DNA from: DASTBU01 sp035711845
GTDB lineage: Bacteria; Acidobacteriota; Vicinamibacteria; Vicinamibacterales; 2-12-FULL-66-21
Direction of reading: 5' to 3'
Length of the DNA stretch: 64,000 bases
Assembly (NCBI GenBank): GCA_035711845.1
Contig: DASTBU010000043.1
Coordinates: 1-64,000, forward strand
Positions 55,295 through 63,735 of the stretch are shown here, in pieces. The notes beneath the pieces were generated by a model. It saw nothing but the letters and a program-made list of their open reading frames with translations. It had not been told where the DNA came from and searched no databases. Positions within the stretch are counted from its first letter, which is position 1; every line of letters begins with the position of its first letter. Made by a program: the position numbers and the translations under genes.

Positions 55295-56494
55295 ATGGGC
55301 AAGTACCTGGACGCTGTCCCCTTTTCCGGCATCATCCGCATCCGGGACATGATGTATGGCGTCAAGAATCCTTTTCGTCTCGATCAAGGGGACGTGAGCT
55401 TCGACGCCCCCGACACGGTCAAGCGGGCGATGCACCGGGCGATCGACGACAATCACAGCCACTACCTTCAGACCACCGGGTTGCCGCGGCTGCTCGAGCT
55501 GCTTGCCGACAAGCTGCGCACCAGGAATCAGACGCCGATCGGGTCCCCGGACGAGATCATGGTGACGGCCGGAGGCATCCACGCGCTCTACATCGCGTGT
55601 CAGGCGCTGCTCGAGCCCGGCGACGAAGTGATCATCCCGGACCCCGAGTGGCCTCCGTGCGTCGGCAACATCGCATCCGCGCAGGCGATTCCGGTGCCCT
55701 GCCCGCTGCACGAGCGGCTCGGCTGGCGCTACGACCTCGACGAGCTCGAGTCGAAAATCACTTCGAGAACCAAAGCCGTCTACATCAACTCGCCGCACAA
55801 CCCGACAGGCGGGATGCTGACGCGTGCCGATGTCGAACGGATCGCGGCGCTCGTCAAAGACCGGGGGCTCTGGCTGATCTCGGATGAGGCGTACGAGGAC
55901 GTCGTGTTCGAAGGGGGGCAGCACGTCAGCCCGGCGTCGCTGCCGGACATGTACGAGCGCACGATTCCGATCTACACCTTCAGCAAGTCGTACGCGATGA
56001 CGGGCCTGCGCCTCGGATACCTGGCGGCGCGGGACGCCGGGCTCCGAGAGCGGATGAAGAAGGTTTTGTTCTACACGGCCAGCAACATTGCATCCGTCGT
56101 GCAATATGGAGGGATTGGCGCCCTCGAGGGCTCGCAGGAATGCATCGCCGCGTTTCGCACGGAGCTGCAGGGCCGTCGCGACCTGTTCTACGCCGGAATT
56201 CGCGAGCACGCCGCGGATGTCCTGAGCGGCGAGCCGCCGCACGGCGCGTTCTACGCGTTCCTCCGGATCGATCCGGGGTGGCGCCCTCACGACGCACCCG
56301 TGGCGTCCATCTCCTGGGCCATGGCGGAGTACCTCATTTCGAAAGGCAGGATTGGCTGTGTGCCCGGGGTCGATTTCGGCAGGACGGGCGAAGGTTACGT
56401 GCGGTTCTGCTTCGCTCGCGATCGCCGGGAGCTCACCGGCGCGCTCGGGTCGCTCCACAACCTGCTGAGCGGCTCCAAAGTCCGGACCTCATAG
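55295..56494 (+). CDS. Class I/II PLP-dependent aminotransferase
   Basis: 399 residues, aspartate-aminotransferase fold type I. The PLP lysine is in YTFSKSYAMTGLRLGY (residue near 231), with the substrate-site NSPHNPTGGMLT, DEAYEDVVFEG and the carboxylate-binding Arg near the C-terminus in GEGYVRFCFA. It matches the broad group of bacterial aspartate/aromatic aminotransferases; substrate not determined. An inverted repeat ATAACA-N7-TGTTAT (55278-55296) overlaps the start codon and may be an operator. It is followed after 17 bases by a short-chain dehydrogenase gene, so the two should be co-transcribed. Confidence 0.92.
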   Translation: MGKYLDAVPFSGIIRIRDMMYGVKNPFRLDQGDVSFDAPDTVKRAMHRAIDDNHSHYLQTTGLPRLLELLADKLRTRNQTPIGSPDEIMVTAGGIHALYIACQALLEPGDEVIIPDPEWPPCVGNIASAQAIPVPCPLHERLGWRYDLDELESKITSRTKAVYINSPHNPTGGMLTRADVERIAALVKDRGLWLISDEAYEDVVFEGGQHVSPASLPDMYERTIPIYTFSKSYAMTGLRLGYLAARDAGLRERMKKVLFYTASNIASVVQYGGIGALEGSQECIAAFRTELQGRRDLFYAGIREHAADVLSGEPPHGAFYAFLRIDPGWRPHDAPVASISWAMAEYLISKGRIGCVPGVDFGRTGEGYVRFCFARDRRELTGALGSLHNLLSGSKVRTS

Positions 56495-56511
56495 TGCCGG
56501 AGGAGCTCCGC

Positions 56512-57258
56512 GTGCCGTTCGGTCTGAGCAACAAGGCTGCCGTGATAACCGGCGGCAAGCGCATCGGCGCCGCAATTGCCATCGAGCTGGCGAGAAACGG
56601 CGTCGACGTCGGTCTCTCCTACAATCGCTCCCGCGGCGAGGCGGAACAGACGGCGGAAATCGTCCGCGCCCTTGGCCGCACGTGCGAGCTGGTGCAGGTC
56701 GACCTGACCGACGCCGTGGCCTGCGCGCGGCTCGTCGACACCGTCGCCACGTCGCTGGGGCGCCTCGACATCCTGATCAACATGGCATCGGTCTACTCCG
56801 TCGTCCCCTTCGACCAGACCGATGACCGCCGATGGGACTCGGTCCTCGACGTGGATCTCAAGGCCGCGTTTCTGTGCGCCCGCGCGGCGGTTCCGCATAT
56901 GCGCTCGTCGGGCGGCGGCAGGATCGTCAACTTCAGCGACTGGATCGCTGCCAGCGGACGGCCGCGGTACGCGGGATACCTCCCGTACTACGTGGCCAAG
57001 CGCGCGGTGATCGGATTGACCGAAGCCCTTGCGCTCGAACTGGCAGGCGATCAGATTCTCGTGAACGCCGTGGCTCCTGGCCCCATCGTGGCGCCCGAGG
57101 GCACGAGCGACGAGGAGTTTGCCGCGGTCGAAAAAGCCACGCCGGTTGGCCGATGGGGCGGCGAAGAAGAGATCGTGTCCGCGGTGATGTTTCTTCTCCG
57201 GTCAGGGTTCGTCACGGGCGAAACGATCCGGGTCGATGGCGGACGCCACGTGCGCTGA
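56512..57258 (+). CDS. Short-chain dehydrogenase/reductase
   Basis: 248-residue NAD(P)-dependent SDR. Cofactor motif VITGGKRIGAAIAIELARNG (TGxxxGxG varied to TGGKRIG), the NMAS motif in LINMASVYSV (usual NNAG), catalytic Ser of NFSDWIAASGRP, Tyr and Lys in YYVAKRAVIG, and the C-terminal GETIRVDGG. Pteridine reductase-like proteins share the TGGxxRIG variant. The GTG at 56512 is chosen because GGAGGAG lies six bases upstream; GTG at 56494 overlaps the aminotransferase stop. Possible substrates are pterins or 3-oxoacyl compounds. Confidence 0.9.
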   Translation: MPFGLSNKAAVITGGKRIGAAIAIELARNGVDVGLSYNRSRGEAEQTAEIVRALGRTCELVQVDLTDAVACARLVDTVATSLGRLDILINMASVYSVVPFDQTDDRRWDSVLDVDLKAAFLCARAAVPHMRSSGGGRIVNFSDWIAASGRPRYAGYLPYYVAKRAVIGLTEALALELAGDQILVNAVAPGPIVAPEGTSDEEFAAVEKATPVGRWGGEEEIVSAVMFLLRSGFVTGETIRVDGGRHVR

Positions 57259-57289
57259 GCGAGTCAGAGTTCCGCCCTGAATCAAGCGC

Positions 57290-57964
57290 TCACGCGTCGA
57301 TCCTGCCAATGAGCACGAGGCCGAAGCGGAGAGTGCCTGACGGTTTGCCCTCCTGTGTCACCGCCACTTCCATGATGATCGCGTCGTGCCCGAGTTCCGT
57401 CTGGTGAGCCTGCAATGCTGGCTGTGTCGCGACAGGCGGATCCAGACTCCACACAGCCGGATGCGATCCGCCAACCGACAGCTTCGAGATGTCGATGGTC
57501 CCGTCGTGCCCGCGCGCCGCTGCATCGGTGTCGGCCGAGGCGGGGCTCAGGAGCAGGAAATCGCGGTAGGGCGACACGCCAAGGTGATCGCCGTTGGCGG
57601 GCTGGAGCCCATAGCGCAGCGTATAGACGCCCGGCTTGATCACCCGGCCTCGAATGTCCCTGAAATCGGAGGGAATGCTGACCGCTCCCACCAGCGTTCC
57701 TTCCTCGATGCCCGACCAGGAAGGTGCAGCGGCGCCGGCCTTGAGCGGCAACGCTGCAACCCACCAGAAGTCCAGGGCCGTGGAGGCTGTCCCCACCAGA
57801 ACACGCACCCCTTGTCGCGCCAGCGTCTGGGCGATGGGCTTTGCCAGCGACGCTGGCGGAGGAGATTCGCGGCTCGAAGCTGTCAGGGCCGCCGAATCCT
57901 GAGCGGCCGGAAACGGGAGCGCGAGCACGAAAGAGAGCGCGAGCGCGCAGACGAGGCTGGTCAT
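57290..57964 (-). CDS. Exported hypothetical protein
   Basis: 224 residues with a signal peptide (LVCALALSFVLALPFPAAQ). The mature part has a mostly beta pattern: VRVLVGTASTALDFWWVAAL, then PGVYTLRYGLQPANGDHLGV, SPYRDFLLLSPASAD and a final GTLRFGLVLIGRI. The block PGVYTLRYGLQPANGDH...YRDFLLL recurs in acidobacterial secreted hypotheticals; function unknown. It is convergent with the SDR gene, and its own upstream neighbour on the same strand is the DUF1326-like gene, so they may be co-transcribed. Confidence 0.75.
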   Translation of the reverse strand: MTSLVCALALSFVLALPFPAAQDSAALTASSRESPPPASLAKPIAQTLARQGVRVLVGTASTALDFWWVAALPLKAGAAAPSWSGIEEGTLVGAVSIPSDFRDIRGRVIKPGVYTLRYGLQPANGDHLGVSPYRDFLLLSPASADTDAAARGHDGTIDISKLSVGGSHPAVWSLDPPVATQPALQAHQTELGHDAIIMEVAVTQEGKPSGTLRFGLVLIGRIDA

Positions 57965-58037
57965 GGTTGAAAAGAAAGGAGGCGCCGTCGATCCGGCGCC
58001 TCCAGGCTCGACGTGCGGCGCGCGAGCGGCCGCGGTG

Positions 58038-58706
58038 CTAGCGGCGAATCGTGAAGGAGCCCACGAAAGAGGACCGGCGATCGATCTGCTTCCAGTGTGA
58101 TCCTAGACCTGGTCCCGACCACTCGAATCTCCGCGTCAGGCCCACCTCGGCGTCGTCCACGCTGGCCAGCGGATCGAACCACTTGAGAGCGCCGCAGGCC
58201 GGCGAGTGCTCGACGTTGGTGGCAACGTCGAGACTTGCCTTGCCGGCTGCGACATGCACGCCGGTGGCTCGCGTGTCGAAGGCGATGGGGGTGGCCGTCG
58301 TGGAAATGACGTTGCGAAGGTGGTCAGGAGCGAGCGTGCGGGCGAGCTGAGCGAGTGCCTGCTGCTGCTTCGCCGTCGCCTTCGCATCCACCATCAGCAC
58401 TGTATTGATCGTGGTGGGCGACGGTCCTCCGACTTCATGAATTCCAAGGTTGACGTCGGCGGCGACGAGCGCCACCACGGAGAGGCCGTCCAGGGCCACG
58501 CCATCGAGGCTACCCCGCCGCACGCGCCAGGCCATCAGCGCTTCGCGTCCGGACACCTCCCCTTCACTGCCCATGATGCAGCCACCCGTGAACACTTCAG
58601 CGGTCCGGGCCTCTACGTAATCGCCGGTCAGAACAGGATCGCTGGCGCTCAACCCGGCGCCGGTCGCCATCGCGAATGCTGCTACAAGCGCGTATTTCAT
58701 GGTCAT
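58038..58706 (-). CDS. Exported DUF1326-like protein
   Basis: 222 residues (or 220 from ATG 58700) with signal peptide to about residue 22. The mature protein matches the DUF1326 pattern: GDYVEARTAEVFTGGCIMGS, GREALMAWRVRRGSLDGVAL, LSVVALVAADVNLGI and the closing RRSSFVGSF. The two Cys residues are GGC and PAC. DUF1326 members are small periplasmic or cytosolic proteins of unknown role. A perfect TATAAT (58726-58721, minus strand) and a GAGG ribosome site precede the start, one of the few conventional promoters here. It is followed by a 17-base repeat cluster upstream and by the exported hypothetical downstream. Confidence 0.78.
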   Translation of the reverse strand: MTMKYALVAAFAMATGAGLSASDPVLTGDYVEARTAEVFTGGCIMGSEGEVSGREALMAWRVRRGSLDGVALDGLSVVALVAADVNLGIHEVGGPSPTTINTVLMVDAKATAKQQQALAQLARTLAPDHLRNVISTTATPIAFDTRATGVHVAAGKASLDVATNVEHSPACGALKWFDPLASVDDAEVGLTRRFEWSGPGLGSHWKQIDRRSSFVGSFTIRR

Positions 58707-58720
58707 AAACCTCTGCCTTG

Positions 58721-58726
58721 ATTATA
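58721..58726 (-). promoter_or_regulatory. -10 box TATAAT of DUF1326-like gene
   Basis: Perfect TATAAT on the minus strand, 14 bases before ATG 58706 with GAGG between. The adjacent REP-like cluster occupies the -35 region. Confidence 0.6.
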
Positions 58727-58734
58727 CATACGGG

Positions 58735-58818
58735 AGGGGACAGGCTCCTTAAGGTGCCTGTCCCCTTAGGGTGCCTGTCCCCTTAAAGTGCCAGTCCCCC
58801 TAAGGGGACTGTCCCCCT
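58735..58818. repeat. Second GGTGCCTGTCCCC cluster (REP-like)
   Basis: Units GGGGACAGGCTCC, AAGGTGCCTGTCCCCTT, AGGGTGCCTGTCCCCTT and AAAGTGCCAGTCCCCCT, then AAGGGGACTGTCCCCCT. It has the same 17-base period as the cluster at 35421-35504 but more divergent. It ends at the stop codon of the 74-residue gene. Confidence 0.88.
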
Positions 58819-59042
58819 CACTCGCAGCACCCCCGCCCGGCGACACAGTCCCGGGCATTGACCGGCTCACCGTCGGGACCGAAGGCCTTCTGGGTGCAGA
58901 CACACCAGTACGAGGAGGCGCCGGTCTGATCGCTGTAATCCTGCTCTACCGTGGCGTCGGGGAGGACGTACATGCCTTTGTGGCGCAGGTTCCCGCAATG
59001 CGTCGAGCCAAGGTGCCGCGACGAGAGTGGAGGATGATCCAT
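58818..59042 (-). CDS. Small Cys-rich protein (74 aa), unknown function
   Basis: 74 residues starting MDHPPLSSRHLGSTHCGNLR and ending CVAGRGCCE. Six Cys (one in HCGNLRHKGMYV, two in WCVCTQKAFGPDG, three at the C-terminus) suggest metal or disulfide binding. Conserved-looking blocks are HLRHKGMYV-type and TQKAFGPDGEPV. The start at 59042 is chosen because upstream frame is repeat-derived. It lies between the molybdenum hydroxylase operon and the DUF1326-like gene, all on the minus strand. Its role is unknown; no family is recognised. Confidence 0.65.
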   Translation of the reverse strand: MDHPPLSSRHLGSTHCGNLRHKGMYVLPDATVEQDYSDQTGASSYWCVCTQKAFGPDGEPVNARDCVAGRGCCE

Positions 59043-59220
59043 GGTGACCTCAATAGAATGCTGAATTTTGAATGCTGAATGCTGAATGGGGTATGGGGAA
59101 TGCTGAAGGGTGAAGGAGCCCTGGGCGTGGCTCGATAAGAGGTTCGAACCCCTCTTCATTCAGCATGCACCTGAGCGTTCAGCATTCTTCATTCAGCATT
59201 CAGCATTCCAAATTCAGCAT
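59043..59220. repeat. Inverted heptamer array GAATGCT / AGCATTC
   Basis: Left arm 59046-59110 (GAATGCTGAA words) and right arm 59158-59220 (TTCAGCATTC words) flank about 45 bases. It uses the same word family as 32907-33017. It separates the molybdenum hydroxylase FAD-subunit gene from the 74-residue gene. Confidence 0.85.
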
Positions 59221-60204
59221 TCAAACGACCGTTGCGCCGGCCGCCCTCAGAATCGCCCGCTTGACGGCCGTGCGGGCGATCTGGACCTTGTAGCCATTCT
59301 GGGTCATGGGCCGGGCGCCGGTGACGGCGGCCTCGGCCGCCGCGCTCGCGGTCTGCTCCGAGACGACCTTCCCGGCGAGCGACGTCTCGGCGGCTTCCGA
59401 GCGCCAGGGAACCGGAGCGACAGAACCCAGCACGATCCGGGCCCCGGCGACGGTCTGCCCCTTCATCGCCAGCGCCACCGAAGCCATGGCCAACGGCCAG
59501 TCGTGCGACTGCTTGAATCGGACCTCGTAGGTGGCGCTTCGCGCGGCACCCGGCGGCGGCAGCATCACGTGCGTCAGGAGCTCGTTGGGCGCGAGCACGG
59601 TTTCACCGTACAGATTCCGATCGGGCAACTGGAAGTAGTCCGCAGCCGGCACATCGCGCTCGCCGGCGGGCCCCGACACTTTGAAGGTGGCGTTCAGCGC
59701 GATCGCCGGCACCGCGAGGCTCGACGGGTGCACGATGTGGCACGGACCGCCGCCGAAGATCGCGTGATACTGGTTCTCGCCCTCGACCGCAAAGCAGCGC
59801 GCGCCGCCCTTCTTCAGGCAGTGGAACTCCTCGTTGCGGAAATACCAGCACCGCGGGCGCTGATTGAGGTTGCCTCCCACGGTGCCCGCGTTGCGGATCT
59901 GCGGCGTGCCCACCTCGGCGGCCGCCTGCACGAGCGCCGGATACCGTGTCGCGGCGTCGGCATGCGAGGCGAGCTCGGCCAGCGTGACCGCGGCGCCGAT
60001 CATCAGCCCGCCGTCAGGTGTCTTTCGAATCGTTCGGTCGAGCCCCTTCACGTTGACCACACGCTCGGGCTCGACAATGTGGTCCTTCATCAAGGCGATC
60101 AGGTCCATTCCGCCTGCGAGCGGCAAGAACCGGCCGCGCTCCGATCCGAGGGCGGCAATCGCTTCCTTCTCGTCGGCCGCATTGACATAGGCAAACGCCT
60201 TCAC
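59221..60204 (-). CDS. FAD/[4Fe-4S]-binding subunit of PaoABC-like molybdenum hydroxylase
   Basis: 327 residues, CoxM/PaoB-type. FAD-binding blocks are LPLAGGMDLIALMKDH and GTVGGNLNQRPRCWYFRN. Four Cys (RCWYFRNEEFHC, GARCFAVEG, GGPCHIVHP) match the extra [4Fe-4S] site known from PaoB and 4-hydroxybenzoyl-CoA reductase. It passes electrons between FAD, the iron-sulfur clusters and the molybdenum subunit. It overlaps the large subunit gene by 4 bases (ATGA). The substrate is probably an aldehyde or N-heterocycle. Confidence 0.9.
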   Translation of the reverse strand: MKAFAYVNAADEKEAIAALGSERGRFLPLAGGMDLIALMKDHIVEPERVVNVKGLDRTIRKTPDGGLMIGAAVTLAELASHADAATRYPALVQAAAEVGTPQIRNAGTVGGNLNQRPRCWYFRNEEFHCLKKGGARCFAVEGENQYHAIFGGGPCHIVHPSSLAVPAIALNATFKVSGPAGERDVPAADYFQLPDRNLYGETVLAPNELLTHVMLPPPGAARSATYEVRFKQSHDWPLAMASVALAMKGQTVAGARIVLGSVAPVPWRSEAAETSLAGKVVSEQTASAAAEAAVTGARPMTQNGYKVQIARTAVKRAILRAAGATVV

Positions 60205-62411
60205 AGCGTCCCTCCTGGTCTCTCCCGCTCGATCGCGGTGAGCACCGCCTGCGGCGTGAGCGGCAGGCTTCTGACCCGCACGCCGATCGCATTCGCCACC
60301 GCGTTTCCGACCGCCGCGGCGGTCGAAATGACCGGTGGCTCGCCGAGCCCGATCACGCCGCGCTCGGGCTGATCCACCAGCGTGATGTCAATCTCGGGGA
60401 TGTCGGACATCCCTGGCAGCAGATACCACTCCATATTCGGGTTCACCATCTGGCCGGTGTTGCGGTCGAGGATGCGGTTCTCGAAAAGCGCGAAGCCGAG
60501 CCCCATCACGATCCCGCCGTAGCACTGGCTCTCCGCGGTGAGCTTGTCGACGATCGTCCCGCAGTCCTGCACGCAGACGACCCGCTGCACGCGGGTGACG
60601 CCGGTTTCGATGTCCACCTCGACCTCGGCGAACTGCACGCCGCTCGTGCCCGCCCCCGAGAGCCCCTGGAGCCATTGCACCGGCGCGCTGATCGAATCGG
60701 CCCCGAGCAGCTTGCACCCCTCCTTCCACGTCATCCCCTTGGAGGAGTCTCCCCGCACGTGAATGCGACCCTCACGCGCGACGAGCGTGGAGGGATCGGC
60801 GACGCCGAGCCCGGTCGCCACCGTCGCGAAGAGCTGTTCGCGCGCGCTCACCGCGGCCAGCCGCACCGTGGCAGCCACCGACGGCGCCGTGATGCTGCCG
60901 CCGCTTCCCGGAGCAAAGGGATAGTTCGAATCGCCGATGGCGGCGCGTACACCCCCCACTGGCAGCCCCATCGTCTCGGCCGTGACGATCGCGACCATGG
61001 TCCGCGTGCCGGTGCCGATGTCCTGCGTGCCGATCCGCGTGATGACGCTGCCGTCGGGGTTGATCTCGCAGAGCGCGCGGGTCTGGCGATTTCCGCCGCC
61101 GGCCCAGCGGTTCGCGGCGCACCCCATGCCGCGCTTGATGGGACCCGACGCCGTATCGCCAGTCGAATGACGACGGTTCCAGCCGAAGCGCTCGACCCCC
61201 ATCTTGAAGTAGCGCCCCCACTGCGCGTTATCGGCTTCGGGCGGCAGGTTGCGCAGCCGCAGCTCCAGCGGATCCATGCGCAGCCGATCGGCGAGCTCGT
61301 CCATCACGATCTCGGTGACGAAGCAGGACTGCGGATGCCCGGGCGCGCGCATCGCGCGCTGCGGGCCGGCGTTGATGTAGACGTCGCGGTGGCGCTGCCG
61401 CCTGACCGGCCACACGTAAACCTGATAGGGCATCGGGAAGCGGGCGCCCTGTCCGGCGCCCCCGGTTCCCCAGGTCTCGGCGTCGATCGCGGTGAGCTTC
61501 CCCTCGGCATCGACGCCAGCGCGTACTTTGGCGTACGCGGACGGACGGTTGCCCGTGACGAGGTGTTCCTCCTTCCGATCGAGCATCAGCTTGACCGGTG
61601 CGTTCGCCAGCTTCGCGAGGCGCGCGCAGATTACGACCTGCACGTCGCCGCCGAGCTTGCTGCCGAACCCGCCGCCCATGTAGTCGGTGATCACCCGGAC
61701 GTTGGTCTGCGGGATGCCCAGCGCTCGCGCCGTCCCCTCGCGCGTTCCGTGGACCGCCTGTGTCGAGACCCACGCGGTCAGCTGATCGCCGTTCCATTCG
61801 CAGAGGCCGCCATGCGTCTCGAGGCTGGTGTGCGTCTGGACCTGGGTCGAATAGAGGCCTTCGATCACATGCGCCGAGGCTTTCAGCGCGGCCTCGACGT
61901 CGCCGCCGTCTTCGTTCACCGACGCCTCGGTCACGTTCCCCTTCTCGAAGACCTTCGGCGCCTCGGGCTGCATCGCCTGTTCGATGGTGGCGAGATGCGG
62001 CAGCACCTCGTAGTCGACCTTGATCAGCCGAATGGCGTCGCCGGCGACCTCCTCGGTGACGGCTGCGACAGCCGCAACCTCTTCTCCCTGATATCGCACG
62101 CGCGAGGTCTCCGGCTTGGCCGGATCCTTCAGCGCCAGGACCGCGCGCACGCCGGGCAGCTTCTCCGCCGCGCTCACATCGATGGACCGGACGCGTGCGT
62201 GCGGATGTGGAGAGTCCAGCAGGCGGCCGTAGAGCATGCCCGGGCGGATGATGTCGTAGGTGTATTTCGCCCGGCCGCTGGCCTTGTCGGGCCCGTCGAG
62301 CCGCCTGGTGGGCTTGCCGATGATCGCCCGCTCGGCCGGCGGTGGCCACGCGGCAGCCGGAGACGCAGACGGCTGGGACGGGGCGGGCTGTTGTTGCTGT
62401 TGCTCAGCCAC
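60201..62411 (-). CDS. Molybdopterin-binding catalytic subunit of PaoABC-like hydroxylase
   Basis: 736 residues, XdhB/PaoC-type. The N-terminus is Gln/Pro-rich (MAEQQQQQPAPSQPSASPAA) and then IGKPTRRLDGPDKASGRAKY, the start of the Ald_Xan_dh domain. Catalytic features are DYMGGGFGSKLGGDVQVVIC, GPQRAMRAPGHPQSCF, GTQDIGTGTRTMVAIV and the active-site Glu in IGLGEPPVISTAAAVGNAV. It hydroxylates aldehydes or heterocycles at Mo=S. No XdhC/PaoD-type chaperone for sulfuration lies in the window. It has no own signal and would be exported by hitch-hiking with the Tat-tagged small subunit. Confidence 0.93.
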   Translation of the reverse strand: MAEQQQQQPAPSQPSASPAAAWPPPAERAIIGKPTRRLDGPDKASGRAKYTYDIIRPGMLYGRLLDSPHPHARVRSIDVSAAEKLPGVRAVLALKDPAKPETSRVRYQGEEVAAVAAVTEEVAGDAIRLIKVDYEVLPHLATIEQAMQPEAPKVFEKGNVTEASVNEDGGDVEAALKASAHVIEGLYSTQVQTHTSLETHGGLCEWNGDQLTAWVSTQAVHGTREGTARALGIPQTNVRVITDYMGGGFGSKLGGDVQVVICARLAKLANAPVKLMLDRKEEHLVTGNRPSAYAKVRAGVDAEGKLTAIDAETWGTGGAGQGARFPMPYQVYVWPVRRQRHRDVYINAGPQRAMRAPGHPQSCFVTEIVMDELADRLRMDPLELRLRNLPPEADNAQWGRYFKMGVERFGWNRRHSTGDTASGPIKRGMGCAANRWAGGGNRQTRALCEINPDGSVITRIGTQDIGTGTRTMVAIVTAETMGLPVGGVRAAIGDSNYPFAPGSGGSITAPSVAATVRLAAVSAREQLFATVATGLGVADPSTLVAREGRIHVRGDSSKGMTWKEGCKLLGADSISAPVQWLQGLSGAGTSGVQFAEVEVDIETGVTRVQRVVCVQDCGTIVDKLTAESQCYGGIVMGLGFALFENRILDRNTGQMVNPNMEWYLLPGMSDIPEIDITLVDQPERGVIGLGEPPVISTAAAVGNAVANAIGVRVRSLPLTPQAVLTAIERERPGGTL

Positions 62412-63009
62412 GGCGACCTCCCGTGTTCAGTGCCGCTTCGAGGACGCGGGCGTACGTGCCGCAGCGGCAGATGTTCCCGTCGAGCGCCTTGCGCGCCTGT
62501 TCCGCGGTGGGTTTCGGGTTCTGTTCGAGCAGCGCCGCCGTGGCGACGACGAACCCTGGCGTGCAGAACCCGCACATCAGGCCGTCACGCTCGCAGAATG
62601 CCTGCTGAACCGGGTGAAGGACGGTGCCTTGTGCCAGGCTTTCAACGGTTCGAATCCGCTTGCCTTGCATCTCGATCGCGAGAGTCGAACAGGCATAGAT
62701 GCTCTTGCCGTCGACCAGCACCGTGCACGCGCCGCACGACCCCCGGTCGCACACGCGCTTCGCACCGGTGATGTCGAGCCGGGTCCGCAGCGCGTCGAGC
62801 AGCGTGACCCGCGGCTCGATCTCCAGCTTGTGCACGCGCCCGTTGACGTCGAGCTGAATCGGTACCGCCCCGGGACCGGCGGCGCGGACCCCCTGCTGCG
62901 CGTCGAGCGGCGCCTGACCGAGCACACCCGCGGCCACCCCGCCTGCACCGACGGTCCTTAAAAACGACCTGCGACTGAACCCGGGTGCGTCCTGCTTCTT
63001 GGAAGCCAT
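62404..63009 (-). CDS. Tat-exported [2Fe-2S] subunit of PaoABC-like hydroxylase
   Basis: 201 residues. N-terminal Tat signal SRRSFLRTVGAGGVAAGVLG (residues about 12-31). Two [2Fe-2S] clusters: plant-type CDRGSCGACTVLVDG with the later Cys in IYACSTLAI, and the helical site CGFCTPGFVVA with NICRCGTYARVLEA. The ATG at 63009 has a GGTGAGG ribosome site; a GTG at 63021 is less likely. It leads the three-gene operon (small, large, FAD). PaoA of Escherichia coli has the same Tat-borne small subunit, so a periplasmic aldehyde-detoxifying enzyme is the best guess. Confidence 0.93.
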   Translation of the reverse strand: MASKKQDAPGFSRRSFLRTVGAGGVAAGVLGQAPLDAQQGVRAAGPGAVPIQLDVNGRVHKLEIEPRVTLLDALRTRLDITGAKRVCDRGSCGACTVLVDGKSIYACSTLAIEMQGKRIRTVESLAQGTVLHPVQQAFCERDGLMCGFCTPGFVVATAALLEQNPKPTAEQARKALDGNICRCGTYARVLEAALNTGGRRG

Positions 63010-63089
63010 GAAGAGCCTCACCGGACTAGATGGAAAGAGACGCTAATTAAAGCACAATGCCGCCGTACGCGATCCGCTTTCGACGTGAC

Positions 63090-63198
63090 CCATCCCTCAG
63101 AACCTCAGCCTTCCGCCTTCGGCCTTCCCACTTCAGCCTTCCTACTTCAGCCTTCCTACTTCAGCCTCCCTACTTCTTCAGCCCTCAGCCTTGCCTGA
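63090..63198. repeat. Heptamer array, word TTCAGCC/TTCCTAC
   Basis: Tandem TTCAGCC, TTCCTAC, TTCAGCC, TTCCTAC, TTCAGCC, TCCCTAC for about 100 bases, ending inside the DoxX 3' end (stop codon at 63185). It lies between the DoxX and hydroxylase genes (same strand). Confidence 0.88.
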
Positions 63199-63652
63199 GC
63201 CTTGCTCGGCCGGCCGCCAGCGATTCGGCAGACCTGAGGCGCCGTGCGTCAACCGACAACGCGCCGGGACCGGAGAGTATCAGCGCCACCAGCGCCCCCA
63301 GAAGCACCAGGTGGAACTCGTATCCGTGGCCCTGCCCGGGCGCGTTGGTCCAGTTGAGGAAGAACCCGTTCGGAGCGTGGACCTTCCAGACCGCCACCAC
63401 CATCGTTGCGGTCAACAGTGCCGCGCTCACCCCTGTGAAGGCACCGCCCACGAGGAGCAGTCCGCAGAGAAACTCGACGAGGCCGACGACAAGGGCCAGC
63501 GGGTAGGCTGGGGTCAGACCTAGCTGCGCGAAGAAGGCGGCAGTGCCCGAAGGCCCTCCACCGCCCCCGAATCCGAACAGCTTCTGTGCTCCGTGGGCGA
63601 TGAAGACGACACCGACGGCGAGCCGGAGGACAACCGGGCCCCACGCCTGCAT
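63185..63652 (-). CDS. DoxX family membrane protein
   Basis: 155 residues, four membrane segments (about 5-22, 52-75, 78-96 and 110-130) with a Gly-rich loop GFGGGGGPSG after the first. Family markers are LRLAVGVVFIAHGAQKLFGF and the ARLxxxxxEFxxGLLLxxG segment (LVVGLVEFLCGLLLVGGAFT). DoxX-like proteins are linked to thiosulfate oxidation or membrane quinone handling, but most have no proven role. The last about 10 residues are encoded by the heptamer array. The start at 63652 has GGAGGTCG. It diverges from the class V aminotransferase-like gene over a GAATACAGTATTC palindrome. Confidence 0.9.
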   Translation of the reverse strand: MQAWGPVVLRLAVGVVFIAHGAQKLFGFGGGGGPSGTAAFFAQLGLTPAYPLALVVGLVEFLCGLLLVGGAFTGVSAALLTATMVVAVWKVHAPNGFFLNWTNAPGQGHGYEFHLVLLGALVALILSGPGALSVDARRLRSAESLAAGRARLRQG

Positions 63653-63735
63653 TCGACGACCTCCACATGTGATGACGCTCGGGAGCGCCTGGTTGGAAGG
63701 GCCAGGTCGGCTATTGTGTCACCGTCGGAGCCTCG

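Noticed and set aside
54593..56458. 622-residue minus-strand open frame over the aminotransferase
   Set aside because: Only the last 207 codons (to 55213) form the zinc-ribbon protein. The rest is antisense of a clear aminotransferase and is Arg/Val-rich with no domain.
59138..59155. tRNA T-arm-like AGAGG-TTCGAACC-CCTCT
   Set aside because: The loop has 8 bases instead of 7, there is no acceptor stem, anticodon arm or CCA context, and it lies between repeat arms.
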